Assembly (NCBI GenBank): GCA_029880325.1
Contig: JAOUOP010000003.1
Coordinates: 1-64,000 of the forward strand
Reading direction: 5' to 3'
DNA length: 64,000 bases
Origin: Myxococcales bacterium
GTDB taxonomy: Bacteria; Myxococcota_A; Polyangia; Polyangiales; JAFGIB01
In this document: one piece after another, positions 26,926 through 36,601 of the stretch
Layout of the letters: the number at the start of each line of letters is the position of its first letter
How positions within the stretch are numbered: the first letter of the stretch is position 1
Position numbers and translations under genes: made by a program
The notes under the pieces: generated by a model
What the model saw: only the letters and a program-made list of their open reading frames with translations
The model's database searches: none
What the model was told of the DNA's origin: nothing

Positions 26926-27773
26926 CTAGATCTCCACGGCCGCGATCTTGCGCGCCCAAAGCGCCGCCAAAAACCACAGGGCGATCGCGCCGGCCAACAC
27001 CATGTGGCCGAGGGTGGTCTGCCACAGCGGCGCGAGAAAGGTCGGATCCAGCAGGTGCAAGCTGCCGAGCAGGGGGAGGGGGATGATCGAGATTACCGTG
27101 GCCTGGCCGCGTCCCTCGGCGGTCTTGGTACGCACGACCCCTTCGAGACGCGCCATCTCACGTAGATTGTCGGCGGCGGTTTCGAGCGTCGCGCCGAGGC
27201 CCCCGCCGACGTTGCGCCCGATGCGCAGAACCATCAGCGCCGCCTTGATGGTGGCGCTTCCGCTGCGCTGACCCATGTTCATCAGGGCCGCGTCGATGGC
27301 GACGCCGAGCTGAACCTCGCGCATCACTGTAGACAGCTCCTGCCGCATGGGTGCGGGGGCCAGAGCCATGGTGCTGGCGATGGCGTCGCCGAGCGCAGGC
27401 GTGCTGCGCAGGGCGCCGGCCAGAGCGGTGAGCCAGCTGTCGAGCTGCGCTTCCAAAGCCCGGGTGCGGCGTGCACTCAGCTGTTGAAGAATAACTCGTG
27501 GTGGGAATGCTAGCGCTGGGGCTAGCAGCGCAGGCACGGGCGAGCCCGTCCACAGGGCGGTCACGGCTGAGAGACCGCAGCCCACCGCCTGCATGGCCAG
27601 AAGCTGCCGGGCCGACAGGTTCCGTTGCTGAAAACGCAGATCCGTGTCGAGAGCGGCGACGTAGCGGGTCAGCCGCTGCTTCAGGCTCTCCGAGCACGCG
27701 ACGGCGAACAGGGCGCCACCGCCGCCTAGTGCGACCAGCAGGGTACCGAGGTGCAAGAGCCCGGCATTCGGGT

Positions 27774-27777
<4 letters not shown>
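26926..27777 (-). CDS. tadB: TadB, Tad pilus inner-membrane platform protein
   Basis: A 283-residue T2SSF-domain protein with paired helices near the N-terminus (GTLLVALGGGGALFAVAC, then one at about 75-95) and the C-terminus. The core reads QLDSWLTALAGALRSTPALGDAIAS and GGGLGATLETAADNLREMARLEG, as in TadB. It is preceded by the FHA-CpaF gene with a 4-base overlap, the standard cpaF-tadB-tadC order. Confidence 0.85.
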
Positions 27778-29344
<1,567 letters not shown>

Positions 29345-29348
<4 letters not shown>

Positions 29349-30511
29349 CGCGAGCCTCCGCCAGGCGGGGGACGGGGATCGAGGCCGCCCTTCAGTGAGG
29401 ACTCATCGAGGTCACCGTCGAAAGCGTTGAACGCTCGCAGCGCATCCTGCACGCGTTCGCGGGCGTCGAGGGAGACCGCATCGACCACCGAGGGCACGAT
29501 GAAAATCAGGTTCTCGGTGTGTTCGCTGCGGCCGCCATGGGTGCCGAAGAGCGCGCCGACAATCGGGATCTGCGACAGCAGCGGCAAGCCTCGCTTGCTG
29601 GCAGACTCCGAGCGCGCCGTCAGTCCTGCCAGGACCAGCGATTGCCCCAGCTCGAGGTTGATGACCGAATCGAGCGTGGAGGTGATGCGGCCGGGGATGC
29701 CGCTGCCGTGGTCGGAGGCCAGGTCCGAGACCTCGGCGTGGATCTGCAGCTCGATGCGCCCGCTCTCGCGGTCGTAGCGGGGGCGTACCTTGATGTGGCT
29801 TCCGTATTCGATGCGTTGCACGCCCACGTTCAGAGCGCTCTGCACCGGGATGTTCACCTCACCACCGCCGCCGAAGTTGGCTTCGCTTCCGTTGGCGGTG
29901 ATCACCGCCGCCTTGCGCATCAACTTGGCGAAACCGCGGCTCTGGGCGAAGTCCAGCCGCGGCAGGGCCTGGTCGGTGACCACGGCGGTGGCCTCGTCGA
30001 AGGAGCCGGAAAGCAGGTCGAAGCTCGCCCTGGCGTTGCCCCCGCCGTAGGAGGCGGGCCAGGCGAAGCCGACCTGATGGCTGCCGTCGTCGCTAAGCTG
30101 GACGAAGAAGAAGTCGAGGCGGATGTTGTCGCGGGCCTCGACCCGATCGGGATCCTCTTCGGTGGGCCGCCGCGCCGGCGGCGCTCCGGGCTGCGGATGC
30201 ACGGCGATGCTCAGGTGTTCTGAGCCGCCATCGCGGTGGAGCAGCAGCAGCGATGTCTCGCCTTCGCGCAGGCCGACGATAACGAAATTGCGGCCATCCT
30301 TGGTTAGTCGCACGTCGACGATACCGCTGACGCCTTCGGAGTAGCTCTCGATGCCGTCGCTGGAGATGACGTGCTGTTGGCCGACTTCGAGCGTGAGGCT
30401 ACTGCCGGTGCCCTCCTGGGCGGCTGCTTCGTCGATGGCCGGGCCCAGCGTGAGCGAAAAGAGGAGCGAAGACAGCATGAGCTGGGTCGCCGGCTGTGCC
30501 AAAGTTTTCAT
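29345..30511 (-). CDS. cpaC: CpaC/RcpA-type outer-membrane secretin
   Basis: A 388-residue exported protein with a signal peptide at about 1-32. An N-terminal pilus-form/BON-like domain (EVGQQHVISSDGIESYSEGVSG) is followed by a secretin domain with LDSVINLELGQSLVLAGL, KRGLPLLSQIPIVGALFG and ENLIFIVPSVVD. It should form the outer-membrane ring through which the Flp pilus exits. It is shorter than many CpaC proteins. Overlaps cpaB upstream by ATGA. Confidence 0.88.
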
Positions 30512-31203
30512 GGCTTGTGCTCCGCGCCAGTGAGCAATGCCGCGCCACCGCCCACGCCCTGGTCGAGAGAGACATCGTCGGGGTTGCGCAGCGTAAGCCG
30601 CAGGGCGCCGCGCGCTTCAGCCGCTGCCAGCAGTCGTCCCTGCTCAGGGCTCACGCTGAGCGTGACTGGACGGCGTTGGCCATCCGGCGAGCGAGCGGGC
30701 CTGGAGGCGCTGGCGCCGAGCGAGAGCACGAGCAGGTTTTGGGCCACGGTTCGGGTTTGACCCTCGGTTTCGCCCAGTACATCGACGCGATCACCGAGTT
30801 GCAGCAGGCCGCCGAAGCGAAAGCCGCCAGGAGCCAGGCTGTAGCCGCGCATGCCCGGGGGCACCAGCTCCGAGAGGCGCTCGCTCCTTTCGCGCATGCC
30901 CTCCAGATCGGTCCACAAGAGGGCTTCACCGGCACGCACGTCGACGCCGAGGCTGGAGTCGAGAATTTCTTCGAGGCGCCCTGCGGGAATGTGCCTGGAC
31001 TCCAGGTAGGCCTCGGGTAAGGGCCGGACGCTGAGCCGCTCGCGCGACAGTGGTTCGCCGCGCTCGCCGTCGTCGCGGAGGACCAGAACTTCGGTGGTTT
31101 GACCGCCGGCCATGCGGCGCTCGAAATCGCGCATGTGGCGGTGCAGGAGGGCGCCTCCGATCAGCGCCGAGAGCATCGAAAACGCCAGTATTCTTTGTGT
31201 CAT
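30508..31203 (-). CDS. cpaB: CpaB/RcpC-type pilus assembly protein
   Basis: A 231-residue protein with an N-terminal membrane anchor (ILAFSMLSALIGGALLH), an SAF-like domain (PLSRERLSVRPLPEAYLESRHIP...GEALLWTDLEG) and the RcpC-type domain (GDRVDVLGETEGQTRTVAQNLLVLS). It links the inner platform to the secretin, possibly contacting peptidoglycan. ATG 31203 is chosen because GAGGAAG precedes it. It is the first gene after the only sizeable gap (125 bases) inside the operon. Confidence 0.85.
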   Translation of the reverse strand: MTQRILAFSMLSALIGGALLHRHMRDFERRMAGGQTTEVLVLRDDGERGEPLSRERLSVRPLPEAYLESRHIPAGRLEEILDSSLGVDVRAGEALLWTDLEGMRERSERLSELVPPGMRGYSLAPGGFRFGGLLQLGDRVDVLGETEGQTRTVAQNLLVLSLGASASRPARSPDGQRRPVTLSVSPEQGRLLAAAEARGALRLTLRNPDDVSLDQGVGGGAALLTGAEHKP

Positions 31204-31232
31204 GGTGGTGGCTTCCTCGAGCGTGGGGCGCA

Positions 31233-31262
31233 GATGCGCCCCACGTTGCCGCGGGGCGCATC
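31233..31262. repeat. 10-bp perfect inverted repeat between cpaB and the upstream gene
   Basis: GATGCGCCCC (31233-31242) and GGGGCGCATC (31253-31262) are perfect complements separated by 10 bases. No U-tract follows on the minus strand, so it may be an operator, an RNA processing stem or a partial attenuator rather than a terminator. Confidence 0.6.
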
Positions 31263-31328
31263 GGGCGCCTTGCAACTACTGTCATCGGCCAATCGCGCGG
31301 CCGGTTTCGCTGTTTTTCGAACTTTCTT

Positions 31329-32240
31329 TCAGCGCAGCTCGCTGCTGGCGATCAGGACTTGGTCGCCCTCGTCGATGATGCGCACGAGCTGCTGGCGGCC
31401 GTGGCCTTCGACCAACCAGGTGGCGGCGGCCTCGGCGTCCTGGCCCGGTTGCGAAACGCGGTAGCCGGCTTGCTCCAGCTGCGTGCGATGCTCTGCGATG
31501 ACGCGCTCGATGGGAGCTTGCAGGCGATGCAGGGTGAAGCGGGCTTCGGTGCCATCGAGGCCGACGCTCATCGTGCGCACCGAACCGCGGGGCCGCGGTA
31601 GCGGGCCATCCGTGCCGGGGGCATCGCCTGTTTCCGGAAACGCCCGGGCGATGTTGAAGCCGGGCAACGACAATAGCTCCACGCGTGCGCTGCCGCCCGG
31701 TCCGCTCTCGGCGTAGACGAAGTGCAGTCGTCCCAGGTCGCTCAGGTCGCCGCTGGCGATGAAGTTGCGGAGGCGCTGCAGCAGGTCTCCGGGGCGCTTT
31801 TGCCCCCCGCTCTCGAAGCAGGCCACGTAGCCATGATCGGGCGCGTCCATGCGCAGCAGGGGCTCGACGAAGGGGGCCAACTCGTAGAGCGGCGGCGCGA
31901 GCCTCTTGCATTCGTCCTCGCTGCGGTCGAGCACCTCGCCGATCGAACGATCGCTGGCCTGCACCCGAAGTTTGAGGCCCAAGCCGTTGATCGACAGCAG
32001 ACGCCCGTCGTGCTCGTTGCCGCCTTCGGATTGGGAAAGCAGGCCGGCACCGGTGGCGCTGAGTATCTCGTCGGCCCGCACGCGCACGTGGGCCAGCACG
32101 ACGGCCGTGAGCACCAGGGTCCAGGGCAAAAGCCGTCGCAGCGAGCGCCGCGGTCGGCGCGCGGCGAAAGAGCGCCGCGGTCGGCGCGCGGCGGCGGAAG
32201 TGGACCTGGTGGATGGCGGTGTTGCGTGGGCGACGGGCAT
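31329..32240 (-). CDS. Tad-operon exported protein, unassigned
   Basis: A 303-residue protein with a long basic N-terminus, one membrane or signal helix (LLPWTLVLTAVVLAHVRVRA) and a periplasmic domain of about 245 residues. The basic stretch contains two near-identical nine-residue units (RRPRRSFAA / RRPRRSLRR) encoded by a 23-base direct repeat with 27-base period (32144-32166 and 32171-32193). No family is recognised. The position between the TadE-like gene (2-base gap) and cpaB points to a role in pilus assembly. Confidence 0.6.
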   Translation of the reverse strand: MPVAHATPPSTRSTSAAARRPRRSFAARRPRRSLRRLLPWTLVLTAVVLAHVRVRADEILSATGAGLLSQSEGGNEHDGRLLSINGLGLKLRVQASDRSIGEVLDRSEDECKRLAPPLYELAPFVEPLLRMDAPDHGYVACFESGGQKRPGDLLQRLRNFIASGDLSDLGRLHFVYAESGPGGSARVELLSLPGFNIARAFPETGDAPGTDGPLPRPRGSVRTMSVGLDGTEARFTLHRLQAPIERVIAEHRTQLEQAGYRVSQPGQDAEAAATWLVEGHGRQQLVRIIDEGDQVLIASSELR

Positions 32241-32242
32241 GG

Positions 32243-32794
32243 CTAGTCCTTACAGATGCCGGCGGGCAACGCCGAGCAAATGCTTTCTTTTGCGATCTGG
32301 CTCGGGCTGGTGGTGCGCGTATTGCAGAGCGTGGCGAAGCGCCCCGAGGCCGTGACCGTGGTGCCGCGCAGGATCGCTGGCTCGAGCGTGCGGCCCATGC
32401 GCACCGTGATAGAACGACCGAACATGCCCTCGATGGCGGAGCCCAAGAGCGGTACGTCGCCCAGCTTTGACAGCGGGTCGTTTAAGTTCCGGGCATGCGT
32501 GGGGTCGTCGAGGGTTTCGGCTTTGTCGATCTCGCGGCCCCCGAACGCGGCCCCTTCGCAGCCCTCGGGCGGCGCTCCCTCGCAGCCGTCGAGGGCGTAG
32601 CGAAAGGCGCAACTTCGGGCGCGCAGTCGGGCCTCGGCGCTGCTCTCGGCGTAGACGGCGTAGAAGAGGATGCCGAGCAGGATAAGCAGCAGCACAGGCA
32701 GCATGATCACCGCCTCCACCATGGCCGCACCGCGCTTTCTGCGGGCATGGGCGTGCCTGCGCCGCTGCCGATCGATTGGCTTTTCTCGAGTCAT
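32243..32794 (-). CDS. tadE: TadE-like pseudopilin
   Basis: A 183-residue minor pilin. The N-terminus RRKRGAAMVEAVIMLPVLLLIL shows the TadE prepilin pattern: Gly22 at the cleavage site, Glu27 at +5 and a hydrophobic stalk. The mature globular part has several Cys, which may form disulfides. It should be processed by the CpaA-like peptidase encoded at 35.5-36.0 kb. Confidence 0.8.
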   Translation of the reverse strand: MTREKPIDRQRRRHAHARRKRGAAMVEAVIMLPVLLLILLGILFYAVYAESSAEARLRARSCAFRYALDGCEGAPPEGCEGAAFGGREIDKAETLDDPTHARNLNDPLSKLGDVPLLGSAIEGMFGRSITVRMGRTLEPAILRGTTVTASGRFATLCNTRTTSPSQIAKESICSALPAGICKD

Positions 32795-32811
32795 ATAGGG
32801 GCAACTCCGAG

Positions 32812-34620
32812 TCAGTGAAGTGCGAGGTCCGACACGTCCAGGTCGAAGCCATCGCAGTTGAAGCTCTCGGGAAGCAGCGTGTCGCAGGCAGAGGCGATGG
32901 TGGTGGCCACGCCCCCGTCTTTGTCCGGGCCTTCAGCCTCTTTATTCGTGCCCGTCTCGGGCATCCGGAAGCGCCGCAGGCGCGCGCGCCAGCGCATCTT
33001 CCACATCATGTCTGCCCTCGGCGCGTCGGGTTTTTCCAGCTCGAAGTAGTACTCGGCCTGGGCCAGGGCGAGCCTGCCCTGCAGACTCGGCTCGCGGGCT
33101 TGGGCCCGGGCTTCAGGATTCCAGCTGGCGGCGGCAAGGGCCCGTTCAGGGGCCGCATGGGGTGACTGGCCGAAGACCACGGCACGCAGCTGGAAATCCT
33201 CGTCGCCCAGTTCGACGCCTTCGGCGAGGCGCTGTGGACTCATGGCGTTGCGTTCCTTTTCGCTCTTGCGGTAGGAGCGATCGGCGTCATCGCCGGTGTC
33301 CACTTCGATCTCGCGCTCACGTCGTTCGATGCAGCCGAAGATCTGGTCGACACGTGTGACCAACCTGCGTTCTTCTCCGGCGCTCGTGTCCGGAAGTTTC
33401 TCGACCCTTTCGCAAAGTGGCTTCGGGGTGCCGTCGGCGCCGAGAGGTTCGCGATTCCAGGCTTCGTCGACGGGCGCCTTGCGCGATCCGCAGGGCGGAT
33501 CGTCGTCGCCTATCAGTCGCTCGTAGAGCAGTTCCTCGTCGATCAGGCGCAGGCCTTCGGGTTCGCGTGCGAAGGTCAACAAGAGTTGCCGCTGCTGCCA
33601 CTGAAAGCCGCTGAGCTTGCGGCTGGTCGCTGGCTGGCATTGTTCGCGGGCCAGCTCGGTGCGCAGGGCGTAGAGTCCGTCTGAACCGCAGTCCTGCAGG
33701 CATGCGCCGGTCAGCGGATCGGGCGCGCTCGACGCCAGCTCGCGTGCCGCCTCTTCACACAGCCGCGCCTGTTCTTCGAGCTGACGATCGCCAAGGTTCT
33801 CGAAGTCGGCCGCTTCGGTTGGAGTGGCGTCCAGGCAGCGCTTTTGGGCTGGCAGGATCGGCAGTCGATGCTCTTCGCGCACCTTGGTCTTCGGGGGCCT
33901 GGCGCTCGCACGCTCGTCGCAGAACCAGAAGGCGCCGGCGCCGACCAGATCCTCCATGGCTTCGCCCACCACACCCGAGACCGCGCGCGGGATCACCGTG
34001 CCGAGAACTGCATCGGTGGTGTCGCCAAGCATGCCCCCGGCGCGCTCGCACAGCTCGGAGAAGCTGCCATCTTCGGTGGGCAGCTGGACGCGGGTGGGCA
34101 CAGCGAAGCCGGCCTGTGCCCTGGGGGCATACTCGGCCCGCACCCGCTCCACCAGGCGCACCTGGGTGGTCCAGGGGATGACCGCGCGCACGGCGCGGGA
34201 GGTGGCGCCCAGGGCCTTGAGGCTGCTGTGGATCTTGGGACGGAGCTTGTCGTGCATCGTTGCGACGGTAGAGCGAACCTGGTTGAGTTCCACGGCCGCG
34301 CCCGCCGCGGCCGGTGCGAAGATCGAAGCCACCATCAAAGCGGCGATCGCGATCATCAGCGCGGTTTCGATCAATTTCAGCGCAACCAGAACCGACAGCA
34401 GCGCCGCCATGATCAGGTTGATCAGCACGATCAGGTTCATGCCGCGGGCGTGCAGTACCGCTCCGCCGAACGCCGTGGCGTCGGCCGCGTCTTGCATGTG
34501 TTCTCGATGGCGCACCGCCTCGGCGATGCCGATGACGTAATAGAGGGAGCCGGCGAGCAGCACCGCCATGAACAGCCCCAGCAGCATGATCGCACCGCGT
34601 TGATCGGATAGTAGCTTCAT
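32812..34620 (-). CDS. TadG-like large pseudopilin/pilus-assembly protein
   Basis: A 602-residue protein beginning SDQRGAIMLLGLFMAVLLAGSLYYV, a TadE/TadG-type N-terminal helix, but with Leu instead of Glu at +5, so prepilin cleavage is uncertain. Two more hydrophobic stretches lie at about 65-105, followed by a long Cys- and Glu-rich extracytoplasmic region. There is no obvious von Willebrand A domain as in classical TadG. The start at 34620 overlaps the upstream stop by ATGA. Confidence 0.7.
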   Translation of the reverse strand: MKLLSDQRGAIMLLGLFMAVLLAGSLYYVIGIAEAVRHREHMQDAADATAFGGAVLHARGMNLIVLINLIMAALLSVLVALKLIETALMIAIAALMVASIFAPAAAGAAVELNQVRSTVATMHDKLRPKIHSSLKALGATSRAVRAVIPWTTQVRLVERVRAEYAPRAQAGFAVPTRVQLPTEDGSFSELCERAGGMLGDTTDAVLGTVIPRAVSGVVGEAMEDLVGAGAFWFCDERASARPPKTKVREEHRLPILPAQKRCLDATPTEAADFENLGDRQLEEQARLCEEAARELASSAPDPLTGACLQDCGSDGLYALRTELAREQCQPATSRKLSGFQWQQRQLLLTFAREPEGLRLIDEELLYERLIGDDDPPCGSRKAPVDEAWNREPLGADGTPKPLCERVEKLPDTSAGEERRLVTRVDQIFGCIERREREIEVDTGDDADRSYRKSEKERNAMSPQRLAEGVELGDEDFQLRAVVFGQSPHAAPERALAAASWNPEARAQAREPSLQGRLALAQAEYYFELEKPDAPRADMMWKMRWRARLRRFRMPETGTNKEAEGPDKDGGVATTIASACDTLLPESFNCDGFDLDVSDLALH

Positions 34621-35462
34621 CTCTTTTTCTCGCTTCGGTAGCGGTAGGGGGCCGGGTGGGCCGGCATCGTGGCCTCGGCCTGGATCAACGCCACCGGAAG
34701 GGCCGACAGCTGCCACTGGCGAGAGGCCCCCGGAGCGAGCTGTAGCTCGCGCTCTGCGCGACGCTCGGGGCTGGAAGTCCTGCGCTTGGACGCCAAGGGC
34801 TGGTTCAGCTTGTGGCGAAAGAGGCGCTTGCAGATGATTTGCGAGGCCCAGGGAATGGTGCAGGCAAAGGCGTGAGTGACGCGCACCGTGAGCGTGTCCT
34901 GGGCGTCGATCCGATCGAGTACGAGCTTGTCGGCGCCGGGACTCGTCGGAAAGGTGACCGCCGTCGTCAGCGGAAGATAGCCCAAGAGGGCTAATCCCAG
35001 GCGTCCCACGGGCGCGCCTCCCAGGCCCTCCTGCACGGTCAGGCCGCCGCCGGTCGCCAGCGTGGGCAGCATCATGGGCTCGGGGACGAGCGTGGCGAGG
35101 CGAAGGTGTACGGCGCGGCGAATGTCGGCCATGCGCGCGCCATCGTCAACCGCTGGCGGCGATGGCGGTAGAGCCTTGCCCAGCAGCCCGCCCACGCGGC
35201 GTTCCCAGTCGCCATGGGCAGGCGTTCCGCTTTGGAGCTCACCGCGGGGCGCGCCGTCGTAGTGCTGGGGATCGTCGTCGAGGATCACCACCGCCGCACG
35301 CGCGCCGGTGACCGCCGCATGGCGCACGATGATGCGTGCGGCCATCAATAACGACAGTTGCAGGGTGCCGAGAAAGAGCACGAAGATCGGAAAGAACGCG
35401 ATCAGAAACTCGAGCAGCACGGCACCGCGTGCGTCGCTCAGGGGCTTTGGCGCGCTTGTCAT
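34617..35462 (-). CDS. TadE-family pseudopilin (large)
   Basis: A 281-residue protein with the prepilin-like start LSDARGAVLLEFLIAFFPIFVLFL: cleavage Gly13 and Glu18 at +5, then a hydrophobic stalk and a globular periplasmic part of about 240 residues. It is the first of three TadE/G-like genes in the operon. It overlaps the prepilin peptidase gene by ATGA. Confidence 0.78.
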   Translation of the reverse strand: MTSAPKPLSDARGAVLLEFLIAFFPIFVLFLGTLQLSLLMAARIIVRHAAVTGARAAVVILDDDPQHYDGAPRGELQSGTPAHGDWERRVGGLLGKALPPSPPAVDDGARMADIRRAVHLRLATLVPEPMMLPTLATGGGLTVQEGLGGAPVGRLGLALLGYLPLTTAVTFPTSPGADKLVLDRIDAQDTLTVRVTHAFACTIPWASQIICKRLFRHKLNQPLASKRRTSSPERRAERELQLAPGASRQWQLSALPVALIQAEATMPAHPAPYRYRSEKKR

Positions 35463-36004
35463 GGGAGCCCCCAGGGGGTGGCCCCCACGGTGCTGAGCAC
35501 GGTGGCGACGAAGATCGCCGGGCCCAGGCGTACCTCGATGCCGCCCGGCTCGGCCGCGCCGGGCGCGTCATCGGAAGCGCGACGCACTCCGAGCAGGGTC
35601 GCGGCGGCGCGCCTGCAGCGCATCAGCGCCGGACCCAGCTGTCCGTGGCGCCACAGCAGCAGCAGGCCGAAGAGTCCACCGAGGATATAAGCCAAAAGTT
35701 GAGTCTCCAGCGCCGGGCCCAGGCCCATCAGGGCGCCGAGTGCTGCGAAGAGCTTGACGTCGCCGCCGCCCATGCCGCCGCGCATAAAAACCAGCAGCGG
35801 CGGTAGTCCCGCGAGCAGTGCGCCCAGCAGCGAAGCGCCCGAGGCCCCTGGCCCAGCGGTCAAGCCGTGGGCCAGGGGCGCGAGCAGGAGGGTCGGGAGG
35901 GTCAGGCGATTTGGGATTTTGCCGCCGCGGGCGTCACAGATCGCGGCGAGCAGCGTCAAGCCAAGGGGCCCAAAAATGGTCAGCGCGAGCGTGGCAGAGG
36001 GCAC
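35459..36004 (-). CDS. cpaA: CpaA/TadV-type prepilin peptidase (A24)
   Basis: A 181-residue membrane aspartyl protease with about six helices. The two catalytic Asp are visible: Asp24 in ICDARGGKIPN and Asp82 in GMGGGDVKLF (the GxGD motif). It cleaves the Flp and TadE-like leader peptides. It follows the two Flp-like pilin genes and is coupled to the first TadE gene. Confidence 0.88.
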   Translation of the reverse strand: MPSATLALTIFGPLGLTLLAAICDARGGKIPNRLTLPTLLLAPLAHGLTAGPGASGASLLGALLAGLPPLLVFMRGGMGGGDVKLFAALGALMGLGPALETQLLAYILGGLFGLLLLWRHGQLGPALMRCRRAAATLLGVRRASDDAPGAAEPGGIEVRLGPAIFVATVLSTVGATPWGLP

Positions 36005-36031
36005 GGGGAACTCCGGGCGGCGTGTTGGGGT

Positions 36032-36226
36032 TTAGGGAATGGGAAGTAGGATCAGCAGCTGCTGGTAGTAGAAGAGCTGCAGCAGGTGGCGGCCCAGGCC
36101 GGCCACCGCAAGGCCCGCTCCAAGCGAAAGCAGGCACAGCCCCATGGCGTACTCGACACCGGCGGCTCCGCGGCGGTCGCGGCACAGCGCACCGAGGGGC
36201 CTACAAACTTCGGCAAAGGCGTTCAC
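36032..36226 (-). CDS. Second Flp-like small pilin
   Basis: A 64-residue protein with the Flp cleavage pattern RRG|AAGVEYAMGLCLL (Gly20, Glu25, Tyr26) and a single hydrophobic stalk. It lacks the Gly/Lys-rich C-terminal pattern of the main Flp and is more hydrophobic at its end, so it may be a minor pilin. Five bases separate it from flp. Confidence 0.75.
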   Translation of the reverse strand: MNAFAEVCRPLGALCRDRRGAAGVEYAMGLCLLSLGAGLAVAGLGRHLLQLFYYQQLLILLPIP

Positions 36227-36231
36227 CTTTC

Positions 36232-36429
36232 TCAGTCAATCGCCTTGGCCATCGTCTTGTTGACGGACTTGGAAGCGTTTCCGATGTTCGTCTTGACGTC
36301 CTTGCCGAATGCGCTCCAGGTGCCGACGGCAACGGCGGCGACCAGGCACAGCACGACGCCGTACTCGACGGTGGTCAGTCCGCGTTCGTCGCTCTGAAGC
36401 TTGCGGAGGTAATTGCGAATCGCGTTCAT
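36232..36429 (-). CDS. flp: Flp-type major pilin
   Basis: A 65-residue type IVb pilin. The leader ends at ERG (Gly17), followed by LTTVEYGVVLCLVAAVAVG with Glu22 at +5 and Tyr23, the canonical Flp motif, and a short soluble tail. It is the first gene of the Tad operon; CAGGAG lies just upstream of the ATG. Likely the most abundant product of the operon. Confidence 0.9.
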   Translation of the reverse strand: MNAIRNYLRKLQSDERGLTTVEYGVVLCLVAAVAVGTWSAFGKDVKTNIGNASKSVNKTMAKAID

Positions 36430-36542
36430 GGCTTTCTCCTGTTGGCCGCTCGCGGCTTTCAGCGAGTGGCTTTTGAGACAGGTATCGGCCAGGGCCAGGC
36501 GCGGTTTCGCTTGGCGACGATTTTTTTTGCGGTGGCCTGCTT

Positions 36543-36570
36543 TTTATTGAGCAGGTCAGCGGCGCAACAA
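36543..36570 (-). promoter_or_regulatory. Candidate sigma70-type promoter of the Tad operon
   Basis: On the minus strand TTGTTG (36570-36565) and AATAAA (36548-36543) are spaced 16 bases apart, about 113 bases upstream of the flp start. The -10 lies in the loop of a small hairpin. No -24/-12 sigma54 pair was found. This is a visual match only. Confidence 0.35.
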
Positions 36571-36601
36571 GGGATCCCCTGAGGAAGCTCTGTGGCGGGG
36601 C

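Noticed and set aside
36430..36601. Sigma54 (-24/-12) promoter upstream of flp
   Set aside because: No TGGCAC-N5-TTGC match; a sigma70-like pair fits better.
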